Shown: positions 1 to 8,467, counted from the first letter of the stretch. The stretch: 34,734 nucleotides of DNA from Deltaproteobacteria bacterium (GCA_016218825.1 JACRCV010000093.1:1-34734), one strand, 5' to 3'. Made by a program: numbers and translations. Notes: a model not told the origin generated them from the sequence alone.

Positions 1-1
1 C

Positions 2-127
2 AGCAAACGAACCGGGCGCATCGGTTGGCAGACCGTTTGGCGCGGATGGGACACCCTCCAGCAGCGGATGGTTGGCTGGGCCGCCGCCAAGCAGCACGCC
101 GCCATGACCGACGATGCGAAGATGTGA
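2..127 (+). CDS. C-terminal end of a probable IS4-type DDE transposase (cut by left edge)
   Basis: This is an open frame running in from the left edge and ending at TGA 125-127, so only the last 41 residues are visible. It contains Trp-Gln-Thr-Val-Trp-Arg-Gly-Trp followed by a Leu-x-x-x-Met-x-Gly-Trp helix. That resembles the conserved C-terminus of IS4-family transposases, in which a 'PGxxTLWRGxxRLxxM' segment precedes a short tail. The codon composition of the frame looks normal for this genome. It is convergent with the multihaem cytochrome gene that ends at 372. Family assignment from 41 residues is tentative, and whether the element is intact lies outside the window. Confidence 0.42.
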   Translation, partial: SKRTGRIGWQTVWRGWDTLQQRMVGWAAAKQHAAMTDDAKM

Positions 128-136
128 TCCCGAGTC

Positions 137-245
137 AGCCAATCTGGGGCGGGCCGAGAGCGACGCCGAAGGCGACGCTCCGGGGTGGGGGTGGGGAGGA
201 CGGGCGCGAAGCGCCCGCCGGGAATCAAGAACGCGAGAAGTCGAT
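137..245 (+). repeat. Hairpin-rich dispersed intergenic repeat, copy 1
   Basis: It begins with CCAATCTGGGGCGGGC (139-154), which is shared with the hairpin element at 8294-8316. It then holds an imperfect stem GAGCGACGCC-GAA-GGCGACGCTC (158-180), a G-rich GGGGTGGGGGTGGGGAG spacer (182-198), a second stem CGGGCGC-GAA-GCGCCCG (201-217) and GGGAATCAA (220-228). The order G-rich spacer, GC hairpin, GGGAATCAA recurs on the minus strand at 24603-24645. No protein-coding frame is convincing here. It lies just after the transposase stop, so it could also contain the end of that element. Confidence 0.5.
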
Positions 246-293
246 TGCCCTGCTCTGCGGTGCCACGCCTCGGTGTCGGACGACGCCGGCGCG

Positions 294-339
294 CAAAGAG
301 AAATGGCGCGCGCCGGGATCCCTCCCTGACGCGCGCCAT
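294..339 (-). terminator. Rho-independent terminator of the multihaem cytochrome gene
   Basis: A perfect 10-bp stem, ATGGCGCGCG (303-312) with CGCGCGCCAT (330-339), encloses a 17-nt loop. Read on the minus strand it lies about 33 nt after the cytochrome stop codon and is followed directly by a U-rich run (TTTCTCTTT, 294-302). The placement and U-tract fit intrinsic termination in that direction. Nothing similar follows the hairpin on the plus strand. Confidence 0.6.
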
Positions 340-371
340 CCTCGTTCAATGAGCTCCCGCGGAGCGCGCCG

Positions 372-3300
372 CTACAGGCTGCAGCCGCTCGTCGTCGTCG
401 TCCCGGAGCTTGCCCAAGCGGTCGCCATGCAGGCGGCCGATCCGATGAGCTTCGAGTAGGTGTTCTGCAAGATCGCCGCTTGCCACGACGGGTTGTGGAT
501 ACCGTTGCTGGCGTCGCCCGTGAGCAGGCCGAGGTTCCACACGCCCTTCCAGAACGTGTCGAAGCTCTCGTCGAAGAGCTTCACCGTCACGTTGGCATAC
601 AGCTCGTTCGCGTCACCGGTCGGGATCGAACGCCTTAGACCGCCGCTGCGACCGCCGAGGCTGATCCGGATCTTGGACAACGTCGCCGGCAGGCCGGCGC
701 CGCCGCTGATGTCCACGCCGGCGCCGCGGTTCGGCTTGACCGCGAGCGGCGTCGCGAACGTCACGTCGTACGAGGTCGGCGACACGTACTCGACGGTCGC
801 CGGCGCCTGGGTGACGGCGATGAGCGAGTAGTCGTCGATCCGGTGCGACTTGGTCGTCCCATCCGCCAGCGTCTCGACGTAGGACGCGCCGGCGAAGGCG
901 ACGGCGCTGCCCTGCCCTGCGGCGAGCTCGGCGAACGGGGTCACGGTCAACGCGGCCGACCCGGTGGTGATCGCGGCGCTCGTCAACAGCCCGGTCGCGT
1001 AGTCGAGGACCAGGAAGACCTCGGCGCCCGGATCCTGGACGCCGGCCAGATCGACCTTGCTGAACGCCGTCACCTGGAACGACGTGCCGGCCACGAAGCC
1101 ATACGGCACCGAGCTGCTCGTGGCGGTGGTCGCGCCGTTGATCGCCGAGGCGATCGCCGCCGCGATCTTGCCGGGCGAGTCGGTGGCCTTGATGCTGACC
1201 TTGACGTTCGTGGCCACGTTCAAGCTACCGGAGAGCAAGAACTCGAAGACCTTGGTGTTGCCGCGGCCATCCGCGACCGTGAACGTGTCGTGGTTCACCA
1301 CGGGCACGACGTCGCTGACCACGATCTTGCCGCGCACGCCCTTGAAGGCACTGTTCAAGTAGGCAGTGATCCGGCTCTTGACGATGCTCGCGTAGAGCGT
1401 GCCGAGATCCTCGAGCCCCAGCGCGAACTGCGCGGCGAGCCCCTCGCCGTCGAAGCCCGGGCCGTGACAGTCGGCGCAGATGTCGAGCGACGCCGCGAAG
1501 GCGTGGTTGGTGCCGGCGCCGTTGTAGCTGAACTCGGCCGGGGGCTTGGTCCTCTCCATGTGGCAGTTGACGCAGGTGTCGCCGATGTTGGCGTGCGCGG
1601 AGCGCATGCCGGTGTCGACAAAGTAGGCGTTGTAACCCATGAACGCATCGCCCTGGCAGGCCGCGTGCGGGGTGTTCTCGTAGCTCGACGGGTTCAACCC
1701 GATCGCGTCGCCGACGAGCGCGCCGAAGCGGCTGTTGTGGCAGGTGATGCACAAGGCGCCGCGACCGACGTTCACCGCCGCGAAGCCCGACGGCAGCATC
1801 TTGGTCGAGCCGGTCACCCGGACCTTGGCGGTGTTGGGCTCGCCGGAGGTCGTGCCCTGATCGTGCGGATCGTGGCAGACCACGCAGTCCTGGCCGTGGA
1901 TCTTGTCCTTGGTCATGCCGACCGTGTCCGCGAGATAGGCGGCGTACGCGGCGGGGTTGGCGACGCTGGAGGTGGACGCGACGACGCTGGCGCCGAGCGC
2001 GGTCTGGCCGATGGCGTTCATCAGGTTCGGCTCCTCGAGCCAGGCGATGAAGCCCTCGCCGGCGTGGCAGCGACCGCAGTGGCCGGGCCCGGCGCTGGTC
2101 TTCGACACCGAGCGGAACTCGACCGCGGACTCGTCGATCGCGAGCTCGGCGTCCGCGTGCCCGGCCTCCAGCCACTGCTGGAAGCGACCGTGCCGCGCCG
2201 GCTCGCCGTGACAGACGCCGCAGACCTCGGAGCCGAGGCTGACGCGCGCCGGGTTCGACGCCCCGCTGGTCGCGCCGTGGGCGCTGCCGGCCTGCATCGG
2301 GTTGCTGCCGGGACCGTGGCAGGTCTCGCACTGGATGTTGGCGAGCTTCGCGACCGTAGATTGGTTGGTGACGATCGCCGCCCACGAGCCGGCGGCGGAG
2401 TGCAGCGCCCCGCTGCCGTCGGAGTACGCGCCCAGGAACTCGGCCCACTCCGAGGCGTCGTCGATGCCGCCGTTCACCACGTCGGGGTTGTAGCCGACCG
2501 CGTGACACTCGAGGCAGGCGGTCGAGTAGTGGCCGGGCACGGTGTCCATGTTCTGGGTGAAGATCTGGGCGTGGCCGCTCCGGCGCCAGAGGTCGAAGCG
2601 GGCGTCGACCCCAGAGGCGGTAGCGTGACAGAGGCCGGTGCAGCCGGCGCTCACCGGCGTACCGTCGGTGCCGATGCCGCTGATCGCGCCTTCCCATGAA
2701 CCGACATGGATCGCGAGCGTCTCGTCGCCGAGGTAGGCCGCGAAGGTGGCGAGGTACTTGCCTTCGCTCGCCGGCGTGAAGACCGGGTTCGGGCTCGCGG
2801 GGTTGTCGAGCAGACCGGTCGCGTCGGTCGTGCCGTCGGGCGCCAAGAGCGTCCAGCCGTAGACGCCGTCGCCGCCGAAGGCGGTGATCGGCATCGTGGC
2901 GTCGCTGCGCGACAGGCTCGCGGTGGTGACCCCCACGTTGTCGGCGATGAGCTCGACGACGTTGGACGAGGCGAAGCTCAGGATCTCGGCGGTGACGTCG
3001 AGGCCGTCGGCGCCGTTGACGGCCGAGCGCATCGCGCTCGCGACCTCGATGGCGGTCGACTGGTCGGCGGCGACCGTGGTGACCGGCGGGCCCTTGTAGG
3101 CCACGCGGACGTTGGTGATGCCGGCGTCGCCCCACTTGGTGCCGCCGCCCGCGGCGGTGGGGGTGCCGTCGCTGTCGAATTCGAAGGTGACGACGTGGAG
3201 GCCGTCGTTGATCGTGAAGGTCGCGCCGTCGGTCATCGAGCCCCCGGCGAGCGCGGTCAAGGTCGCCCTGGCCTTGGCGAGCGGCGCGTGCAACATCACC

Positions 3301-4247
3301 GGCACGCCCACCGGCACGTTGGCGATGCCCGACGACCAGCCCACCGGCAGGGTCGCCGACACGGTGACCGTGCCCGTGTACGTCTTGCCGTCGCTCGCGA
3401 GGACGGAGACCTCGAACACCGCCGCCGCGGCCTCTTCGTGCGAGAACGGCACCACCGGCACCACCCGCAGGCGCTCGGGGATCGTCGCCAGCGTCCACAG
3501 CTCGGCCTTCAAGGCCTCGACGCCGCCGAGCGTCACGTTGATGCTCGCGGTGTTGGTCGCCGACAAGGCCGCCGGCACGCCGCTCTTCTGGGTCCAGGTG
3601 TAGGAGGTGGGGGTCGCGCCGCTGAAGCTCAGGACCGAGGCGGTGAGGGTCGAGGTGCCGCCGGGGTTGACGGTCGCGGCCGACGGCGTCGCGGTGACGA
3701 CCACGGGCGCTGCCGGGACTATCTTGACGTTCACGGTCTTCGCCAGCGTCGCCACGAGCACGATCGTGACGTCAGCCTTGGTGTAGCCGGTCGCCGAGAA
3801 CGACAGCTTGTAGGTACCGATCGGCAGGGTGCCGGAGTACACCCCCGAGCTGTTGGTGGCCAACGTGACCCCGGGAACCAGGGGGTCCAAGGTGATCGTC
3901 GCGCCGGAGATCGGCAGGTTCGTCAGGCTGTTGGTGACCGTGCCGGACAGCTGCGCCACCGAGACGCCGTCGGCGACCGTGACCGAGCCCCCCGGGCAGG
4001 TGATAGTCTTGGTGCCGTCGAGGTTGTCGACCGTGGTGCACGGCGTGGGCGTCGCACCGTCGGAGACCGTGACCGGCGCGCTGCCGGGGCAGGTGATGGT
4101 CGAGGTGCCGTCGTTGTTGTTCACGACCGTGCACGCCGGACCTGGCTGGCCCTGGGACCCTGCGGCGCCCTCGCTGCCGGTACACCCTGCGAGCGCCAGA
4201 CTGGCCGTCAGCGCTGCTGCCAACGAACTCTTTCGCCACATGGACAT
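372..4247 (-). CDS. Giant multihaem c-type cytochrome lipoprotein (about nine haem motifs)
   Basis: Predicted 1291-residue envelope lipoprotein that binds c-type haems, likely in electron transfer across or outside the outer membrane. The start ATG at 4247 has GGAGG five bases upstream. It opens with a signal sequence ending Leu-Ala-Leu-Ala-Gly-Cys (lipobox), a very short collagen-like Gly-x-y stretch, two copies of a 'DGT.TITCPG....V.DG' unit, then a carboxypeptidase-regulatory-like (CarboxypepD_reg) beta domain. Haem motifs occupy roughly residues 536-928: one CTGLCH, then CLECH, CETCH, CGVCH, CGRCH, CVVCH, CITCH, CVNCH and CADCH. The first is CX3CH rather than CX2CH. Beta-rich segments of the 'F.FD..G' type lie both before and after the haem block. 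It is the last gene downstream of the pentahaem-kinase-regulator group on the same strand, 327 nt from the regulator. The exact electron donor and acceptor cannot be read from the sequence. Confidence 0.88.
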   Translation of the reverse strand: MSMWRKSSLAAALTASLALAGCTGSEGAAGSQGQPGPACTVVNNNDGTSTITCPGSAPVTVSDGATPTPCTTVDNLDGTKTITCPGGSVTVADGVSVAQLSGTVTNSLTNLPISGATITLDPLVPGVTLATNSSGVYSGTLPIGTYKLSFSATGYTKADVTIVLVATLAKTVNVKIVPAAPVVVTATPSAATVNPGGTSTLTASVLSFSGATPTSYTWTQKSGVPAALSATNTASINVTLGGVEALKAELWTLATIPERLRVVPVVPFSHEEAAAAVFEVSVLASDGKTYTGTVTVSATLPVGWSSGIANVPVGVPVMLHAPLAKARATLTALAGGSMTDGATFTINDGLHVVTFEFDSDGTPTAAGGGTKWGDAGITNVRVAYKGPPVTTVAADQSTAIEVASAMRSAVNGADGLDVTAEILSFASSNVVELIADNVGVTTASLSRSDATMPITAFGGDGVYGWTLLAPDGTTDATGLLDNPASPNPVFTPASEGKYLATFAAYLGDETLAIHVGSWEGAISGIGTDGTPVSAGCTGLCHATASGVDARFDLWRRSGHAQIFTQNMDTVPGHYSTACLECHAVGYNPDVVNGGIDDASEWAEFLGAYSDGSGALHSAAGSWAAIVTNQSTVAKLANIQCETCHGPGSNPMQAGSAHGATSGASNPARVSLGSEVCGVCHGEPARHGRFQQWLEAGHADAELAIDESAVEFRSVSKTSAGPGHCGRCHAGEGFIAWLEEPNLMNAIGQTALGASVVASTSSVANPAAYAAYLADTVGMTKDKIHGQDCVVCHDPHDQGTTSGEPNTAKVRVTGSTKMLPSGFAAVNVGRGALCITCHNSRFGALVGDAIGLNPSSYENTPHAACQGDAFMGYNAYFVDTGMRSAHANIGDTCVNCHMERTKPPAEFSYNGAGTNHAFAASLDICADCHGPGFDGEGLAAQFALGLEDLGTLYASIVKSRITAYLNSAFKGVRGKIVVSDVVPVVNHDTFTVADGRGNTKVFEFLLSGSLNVATNVKVSIKATDSPGKIAAAIASAINGATTATSSSVPYGFVAGTSFQVTAFSKVDLAGVQDPGAEVFLVLDYATGLLTSAAITTGSAALTVTPFAELAAGQGSAVAFAGASYVETLADGTTKSHRIDDYSLIAVTQAPATVEYVSPTSYDVTFATPLAVKPNRGAGVDISGGAGLPATLSKIRISLGGRSGGLRRSIPTGDANELYANVTVKLFDESFDTFWKGVWNLGLLTGDASNGIHNPSWQAAILQNTYSKLIGSAACMATAWASSGTTTTSGCSL

Positions 4248-4574
4248 CACTGCCTCCACACGATGTGGGTGGTGCACACACCACCTGGTTGAAAATGCTG
4301 CCTGGACCAGGGCGCCATCTTGCCGCGGCGCCAAGCACCAGGACCGGACATACCGTCGGGCGGCCTCGCTTGCAAACTTCGATCCACGTGCCATCCAAAC
4401 TGGGCGCCGCATTCCCCAATGATCTGCGCGCCTACATCGGCGCCCTTTCGTCGTACTTTAGGCGAGACGTTACCCACGGGTAGCGCCTGGGCGCACATGC
4501 CTGGATCGGCTCGACAAAACATGTGTTCCGGAACGGTAACGAAATGCCCCGAAGGGCGTCCAAGGGCGGCGGAC
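4248..4574 (-). other. Non-coding gap upstream of the giant cytochrome, with an inverted repeat
   Basis: No convincing gene lies here. The gap contains an inverted repeat GGTGGTG-CACA-CACCACC at 4268-4285, 21 bases upstream of the cytochrome start and thus in its leader or promoter. It could be an operator or a 5'-leader hairpin. I looked for a sigma-54 promoter (TGGCAC-N5-TTGC), since the gene upstream encodes a sigma-54 activator. A TGGCACG and a TTGCA occur at about 4371-4393 on the minus strand, but 11 bases lie between them instead of 4, so they do not form a usable -24/-12 pair. A weak hairpin follows the regulator gene (separate entry). Confidence 0.4.
4537..4557 (-). terminator. Weak candidate terminator after the response regulator
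   Basis: On the minus strand, 17 bases after the regulator stop, lies GCCC-TTCG-GGGC (4546-4557), a short stem closed by a stable UUCG tetraloop. It is followed by ATTTCGTT. The stem is only four pairs, so this is a possible partial terminator and not a strong one. Confidence 0.3.
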
Positions 4575-5993
4575 CTATGGCTCCTCGGACTCGCTGCCGG
4601 CGAGCTTGTGGCGCTTCAGCTTCTCCCACAGGCTCTTTCGCGAGATGCCGAGAACGCGGGCCAGATCCTGGCGCGAGCCCTTGAACTCGCGCAGCGCGTG
4701 CGAAAGGTACGAGCGCTCGAAGTCTTCGACCACGTCGGAGAGCGGCCGGGCGGCGAAGCCGACCTTGAAGATCTCGCGGCTCTTGCCGCGCTCCCGCACC
4801 CCGTCCGGCAGCAGCTCCGGCCCGATGGCGGTCTTGCCGTCGGAGAGCGCGCAGGCGGACTCGACGATGTGCTCCAGCTCGCGGACGTTGCCGGGGTAGT
4901 CGTAGGCGAGCAGCAGATCGAGCGCCGGACGCGCGAAGCCGGGGCAGTGACGGCCGCTTTGCTCGCCCACCTTGGAAAGGAAGTGGTCGATGAGGAGCGG
5001 CACGTCGTCCTTGCGCTCGGCCAAGGACGGCAACGGCAGCTGCACGACCGTGAGGCGGTACATCAGGTCCTGACGAAACTTGCCGGCGGCGACGAGCGCC
5101 TCGAGGCTGCCTTTGCTGCTCGCGACCAGCCGGACGTCGATTGGAATCGATTGGCCGCTCCCGACCCTCTCGACGACGCGCTCCTGGATCACGCGCAACA
5201 GCTTCACCTGCACCTCGAGCGGGATCTCGTCGACCTCGTCCAACAGCAAGGTGCCACGGTTCGCGAGCTCGAAGCGGCCCTTCATCTCCTGGCCGGCGCC
5301 GGTGAACGCGCCCTTGGTGTGCCCGAAGAGCTCGGCCTCCATCAAGGTCGGCGGCAGCGACGCGCAGTGCACCTTGATGAACGGCCCGTCCCTGCGGTTG
5401 GAGGTCACGTGCAGCGCCCGGGCGACGAGCTCCTTGCCGGTGCCCGACGCGCCGATCACCAGCACCGTGGAGTCGGTCGGCGCCACCATCCGCACCCGGT
5501 CGAGCACCTTGACCCAGGCGTCGCTCTTGCCGACCAAGAAGCCCAAATCGGCGTCGTAGGCCCGGCCGCAGCGGAGGTCGCGGACCTCGGTGCGCAGGCG
5601 CGCCGTGGTCCAGGCGTTCTCGACCACGCGCACCATCTTTTCGTTCGGGAACGGTTTGGTAACGTAGTCGTAGGCGCCGATCTTCATCGCCGCGACCGCG
5701 TGCTCGATGTTGGCGTACGCGGTCATCAAGATGACCTCGGTGTACTCGGCGGCTTGCTTGAGCTTGCGCAGCAGGTCCATGCCGGACAAACCCGGCATCC
5801 GCACGTCGGAGATCACGACATCATAGTGCTTCGCCGCCAGAACGTTCAGCGCCTGGTCCCCGGAGGACGCCGTAACTACCGTGGCGCCAGCGTCTTTGAG
5901 GGAGTCGCGCAACGCCAAGACGATGGTCTGCTCGTCGTCGACCAGCAGCACCTCGCACCCCGAAAGCTTGCCGTCATGTGGCACTGGCGTCAC
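4575..5993 (-). CDS. NtrC/AtoC-type response regulator, sigma-54-dependent activator
   Basis: 472-residue DNA-binding regulator of a two-component pair; activates sigma-54 RNA polymerase at target promoters. The receiver domain (about 13-130) has the acidic pair D19/D20, phospho-acceptor D63 in 'VVISDVRMP' and the conserved Lys in 'VTKPF'. The AAA+ domain has a Walker A GASGTGKE (181-188), the sigma-54 contact loop GAFTGA (228-233) and Walker B 'TLLLDE' (about 248-253). A Fis-type helix-turn-helix near the C-terminus includes 'DLARVLGISRKSLWEKLKRH'. The GTG start at 5993 has GAGGAG eight bases upstream and overlaps the 3' end of the kinase gene by 20 bases, so the two are translationally coupled. 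An upstream extension to 6278 would run deep into the kinase and has no family match, so it was dropped. The regulon likely includes the neighbouring cytochromes, but this is inference. Confidence 0.93.
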   Translation of the reverse strand: MTPVPHDGKLSGCEVLLVDDEQTIVLALRDSLKDAGATVVTASSGDQALNVLAAKHYDVVISDVRMPGLSGMDLLRKLKQAAEYTEVILMTAYANIEHAVAAMKIGAYDYVTKPFPNEKMVRVVENAWTTARLRTEVRDLRCGRAYDADLGFLVGKSDAWVKVLDRVRMVAPTDSTVLVIGASGTGKELVARALHVTSNRRDGPFIKVHCASLPPTLMEAELFGHTKGAFTGAGQEMKGRFELANRGTLLLDEVDEIPLEVQVKLLRVIQERVVERVGSGQSIPIDVRLVASSKGSLEALVAAGKFRQDLMYRLTVVQLPLPSLAERKDDVPLLIDHFLSKVGEQSGRHCPGFARPALDLLLAYDYPGNVRELEHIVESACALSDGKTAIGPELLPDGVRERGKSREIFKVGFAARPLSDVVEDFERSYLSHALREFKGSRQDLARVLGISRKSLWEKLKRHKLAGSESEEP

Positions 5994-7488
5994 GGCTGGT
6001 GCTCCTCGCAGCGAGCGGCAGACGCACGGTGACTTCAGTGCCGCTCCCCGGCGCTGAGTCAATCTCGATACCGCCCCCGTGGTCCAACACGATGCGATGC
6101 GACACTGCAAGTCCCAGGCCAGTACCCTTGCCGGCTTCCTTGGTGGTGAAGAACGGATCGAAGACGTGCGGCAGATCGGCGTCGGCGATCCCCGTCCCGG
6201 AGTCTTTGATTCTGAGGATCGCGGTGGCTTTGTTCGCCACGACGGAGATCTGCAGCGCGCCCCCGCCCGGCATCGCATCGATGGCGTTCAACAACACGTT
6301 GATGACGACCTGTGCGAGCTGCGCCGAGTCGCCGACGATCATCACCGGGCTCGGCGGCTCGTTGCGCGTCAGCTCGACCTTTTGTTTTTGCAGACGCAAG
6401 GTCGCGAGGTCGACGGCGCGGCTGACGATGGTGCGCAGATCGACAGCGGCCTTCTGGTGCACCGAGGTGCGCGAGTACTCCAAGAGCCCGCGCACCACCG
6501 ACTCGATGTGCAGGGTGGCCTGAAGCATCACCGCGACGTACTCCGTGGTCTGCGCCGCGTCCCCGGGGTTCTGTTGGATGCGCCGCAGGCAGTTCTGGAT
6601 GCCGGTCACCGGGTTGTTGATCTCGTGCGCGACGCCGGCCGCCATCACCCCGACCGCGGCCATCTTCTCGGTGCGGCTCATCTGGCGGTAAGTCTCGTGC
6701 AACCGCAGCGTCACCGCGTCCACCTGGGCGGCGAGGTGACCGAGCTCGTCCTTGCGGTTGAGCGCGATCGCCTCACGGCGCCGGCCGGGCTCGAAGCGCT
6801 CGAGGACCGCGCCGATGGTCTTGATCGGCCGCAGCGAATACGTGGTGAACACGTAGGCGGCGCCGGCGGCTGCGAGCATCACCGTGAACAGCAGCACCAA
6901 CAGCTCGCGGCGAATCGCGGCCACCCGGTCGAGCAAGCGCTCGTCGCGCACCCCGAGGCGCAGCACCCCGAGCTCGCCGGCCGCGAGCGGCAGCGCGAAG
7001 TCCCGGTAGGTCTGGCCGAAGATCGCGAGGCGCTCGACGTGGTAGCCGGTCGCGGCCCGGTGACGGTTCAAGAACCGCAGCGCGTCCGGGAGCTCACCGT
7101 CGAAGCTGTGCCCGAGCACCCGGTCCTTGGGGTCGAGCACGAAGGCGTAGGCGAAGTCGGGGCTGGCGTTGCGGATGCTGTCGAGCAGCTTCTTCAGCCG
7201 CAGCGCGTCCGCGTGCAACAGCACGTCGACGCACTCGTCGGCGGCGAGACGGGCGAGCGACAGCGCCCGCCACTCCAGCTCGCTCTCCATCTCCGCGAGC
7301 ACCCGGGTCTCGGTGTACAGACGGTTGGCGAAGCCAAGGCCCGCGACCGCGGCCACCATCAGCAGCGCAAAGCGCGCCCTGAGCGACAGCCCGCTGCGGC
7401 AAAAGACCCGCAGGAGGCGCGCGGCCTGCGACCCCGATCGGTTGGCGACCCCGCGCTCCGACGATTCGGGACCGAGCGCGCCGGTCAT
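5974..7488 (-). CDS. Membrane sensor histidine kinase (NtrB/ZraS-like)
   Basis: 504-residue two-component sensor, partner of the overlapping NtrC-type regulator. The order is: cytoplasmic N-tail, membrane helix 38-54, periplasmic sensing region of about 140 residues, membrane helix 195-214, HAMP linker, dimerisation/phospho-acceptor domain with H288 in 'GVAHEINNPVTG', and HATPase domain with N-box N401 in 'LLNAIDAMPGG', then 'DSGTGIADADL' and 'GKGTGLGLAV'. The ATG at 7488 overlaps the TGA of the pentahaem cytochrome gene in an ATGA junction, which fixes the start and argues for one operon. The signal sensed is unknown. The tight coupling to a periplasmic cytochrome suggests a redox or terminal-acceptor cue, which is inference. 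Confidence 0.93.
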   Translation of the reverse strand: MTGALGPESSERGVANRSGSQAARLLRVFCRSGLSLRARFALLMVAAVAGLGFANRLYTETRVLAEMESELEWRALSLARLAADECVDVLLHADALRLKKLLDSIRNASPDFAYAFVLDPKDRVLGHSFDGELPDALRFLNRHRAATGYHVERLAIFGQTYRDFALPLAAGELGVLRLGVRDERLLDRVAAIRRELLVLLFTVMLAAAGAAYVFTTYSLRPIKTIGAVLERFEPGRRREAIALNRKDELGHLAAQVDAVTLRLHETYRQMSRTEKMAAVGVMAAGVAHEINNPVTGIQNCLRRIQQNPGDAAQTTEYVAVMLQATLHIESVVRGLLEYSRTSVHQKAAVDLRTIVSRAVDLATLRLQKQKVELTRNEPPSPVMIVGDSAQLAQVVINVLLNAIDAMPGGGALQISVVANKATAILRIKDSGTGIADADLPHVFDPFFTTKEAGKGTGLGLAVSHRIVLDHGGGIEIDSAPGSGTEVTVRLPLAARSTSRDASAT

Positions 7489-8192
7489 TGAGGCTCGCCG
7501 ATGCGCTCGTGCAGGGAGTCGAGGAGCGTCAGCGCCTGATTGGCGCGCACCTCCACCTCGTCGAACGCGAAGCGGTGCCACTCGATCTTCATGCCGGCGT
7601 CCAGCCGGTCCACCGCGGCGAGGTCGGCCTCGAAGCGGGTCGCCTCCCGGCCGCGCGTCCGCACCCCGGTGACCTCCGCGCCGACCAGCGCCCGGGCCAA
7701 GGTGACACGGCGCAGCAGATCCAGGATCTCGATGGCGCGCCTGGAGATCGAGTCCTCGCGGGCAGGGCCGGAGTCATCGTGGCAGCGGCCGCAACGTTCG
7801 GCGAAGATCTCGACCGGCAGGACCAGACCGCCGGCGCTGGAGTGGCAGTCGCCGCAGCTCGGCACCCGACCGCCGCTCTCGGCCTTCTTGAAGTGCAGGC
7901 TGTTCTTGAACGCGCCCTCGACGTCCTGGTGGCAGCGACCACAAACCACGGTGACCGAGGGCAAGGCCTCACCCGGTTTCGGCGGCGTCCGGTGGCAACT
8001 GCCGCAGGTGACGCCGGTGCGCGCGTGCACCGACCGGCCCCAATCTTTGAGGTGCTCGGACGCCGACGTCCGGTGGCAGTCGAGACAGGACTCGGGGTCC
8101 GGCGGCACCGCGGTTTGAGCGGGGGTCGCCGTGGTGGCCGCCGGCGCGGCGCCAACGACACTCACGAACGCCAGGATCATGACGTCACCCAT
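7485..8192 (-). CDS. Secreted pentahaem c-type cytochrome
   Basis: 235-residue protein with five CXXCH haem sites: CLDCH (36), CGSCH (63), CGRCH (84), CGDCH (113) and CGRCH (134). It resembles cytochrome c3/c7-type or NapC-like periplasmic haem proteins. The haem block is followed by an approximately 95-residue helical tail with no haem motif or membrane helix. The N-terminus is hydrophobic (ILAFVSVVGAAPA) and can act as a Sec signal. The start is ambiguous between ATG 8192 and ATG 8180, neither with a strong ribosome binding site. It is the first gene of the operon, and its stop codon overlaps the kinase ATG. A periplasmic electron carrier, or a haem-based redox partner to the sensor, are both possible. 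Confidence 0.87.
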   Translation of the reverse strand: MGDVMILAFVSVVGAAPAATTATPAQTAVPPDPESCLDCHRTSASEHLKDWGRSVHARTGVTCGSCHRTPPKPGEALPSVTVVCGRCHQDVEGAFKNSLHFKKAESGGRVPSCGDCHSSAGGLVLPVEIFAERCGRCHDDSGPAREDSISRRAIEILDLLRRVTLARALVGAEVTGVRTRGREATRFEADLAAVDRLDAGMKIEWHRFAFDEVEVRANQALTLLDSLHERIGEPQ

Positions 8193-8293
8193 GCACCAGG
8201 TCTCTGCCCGCGGGTGTCGCGCCAAGGGGCCGGAGTTGTCAAGGTGCGGCGCCGCGCCTACAGGCGATCGAGTCCGCGGGCTTCGCCGATGTT

Positions 8294-8316
8294 GCCCGCC
8301 CCAATCTGGGGCGGGC
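8294..8316. repeat. Perfect 10-bp GC hairpin, dispersed repeat copy 2
   Basis: GCCCGCCCCA-ATC-TGGGGCGGGC is a perfect 10-bp inverted repeat with a 3-nt centre. It sits between the divergent pentahaem cytochrome and reductase genes, so it cannot be an ordinary terminator of either. Its right arm plus the following bases (GGCGGGCACCGAGCA, 8310-8324) recur exactly on the minus strand near 24757-24771, and CCAATCTGGGGCGGGC recurs at 139-154. The pattern fits a dispersed intergenic repeat. Confidence 0.6.
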
Positions 8317-8467
8317 ACCGAGCACGACCGAGTGAGTGTCCCAATGCTCGGCGACCTCGAGCGGATTGCCGCGGCCGGACTCTCGCCCTAGCTTACGACC
8401 TTCTGAGACGTGCGGAGGGTTGACTGTTGAAGTGACACCGCCCTGGCATCGAACCGAGGAGAACCCC

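Noticed and set aside
843-2699. Long plus-strand open frame (618 codons) opposite the giant cytochrome
   Set aside because: It is antisense to a gene with clear haem motifs, and its translation is a low-complexity Arg/Gly/Ala/Asp shadow typical of GC-rich DNA.
4141-4200. Collagen-like domain in the giant cytochrome
   Set aside because: Only about five Gly-x-y triplets are present, too few to form a triple helix, so it is mentioned only as a short linker.
8210-8224. Possible sigma-54 promoter TGGCGC-N5-CCGC before the pentahaem operon
   Set aside because: GG and GC spacing is right, but the TT of the -12 element and the A of -24 are missing. The predicted leader would be only about six bases.
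8429-8458. TTGACT near 8429 as promoter of the DHFR-like gene
   Set aside because: No acceptable -10 is found at 16-18 bases; the best candidate TGGCAT is poor.
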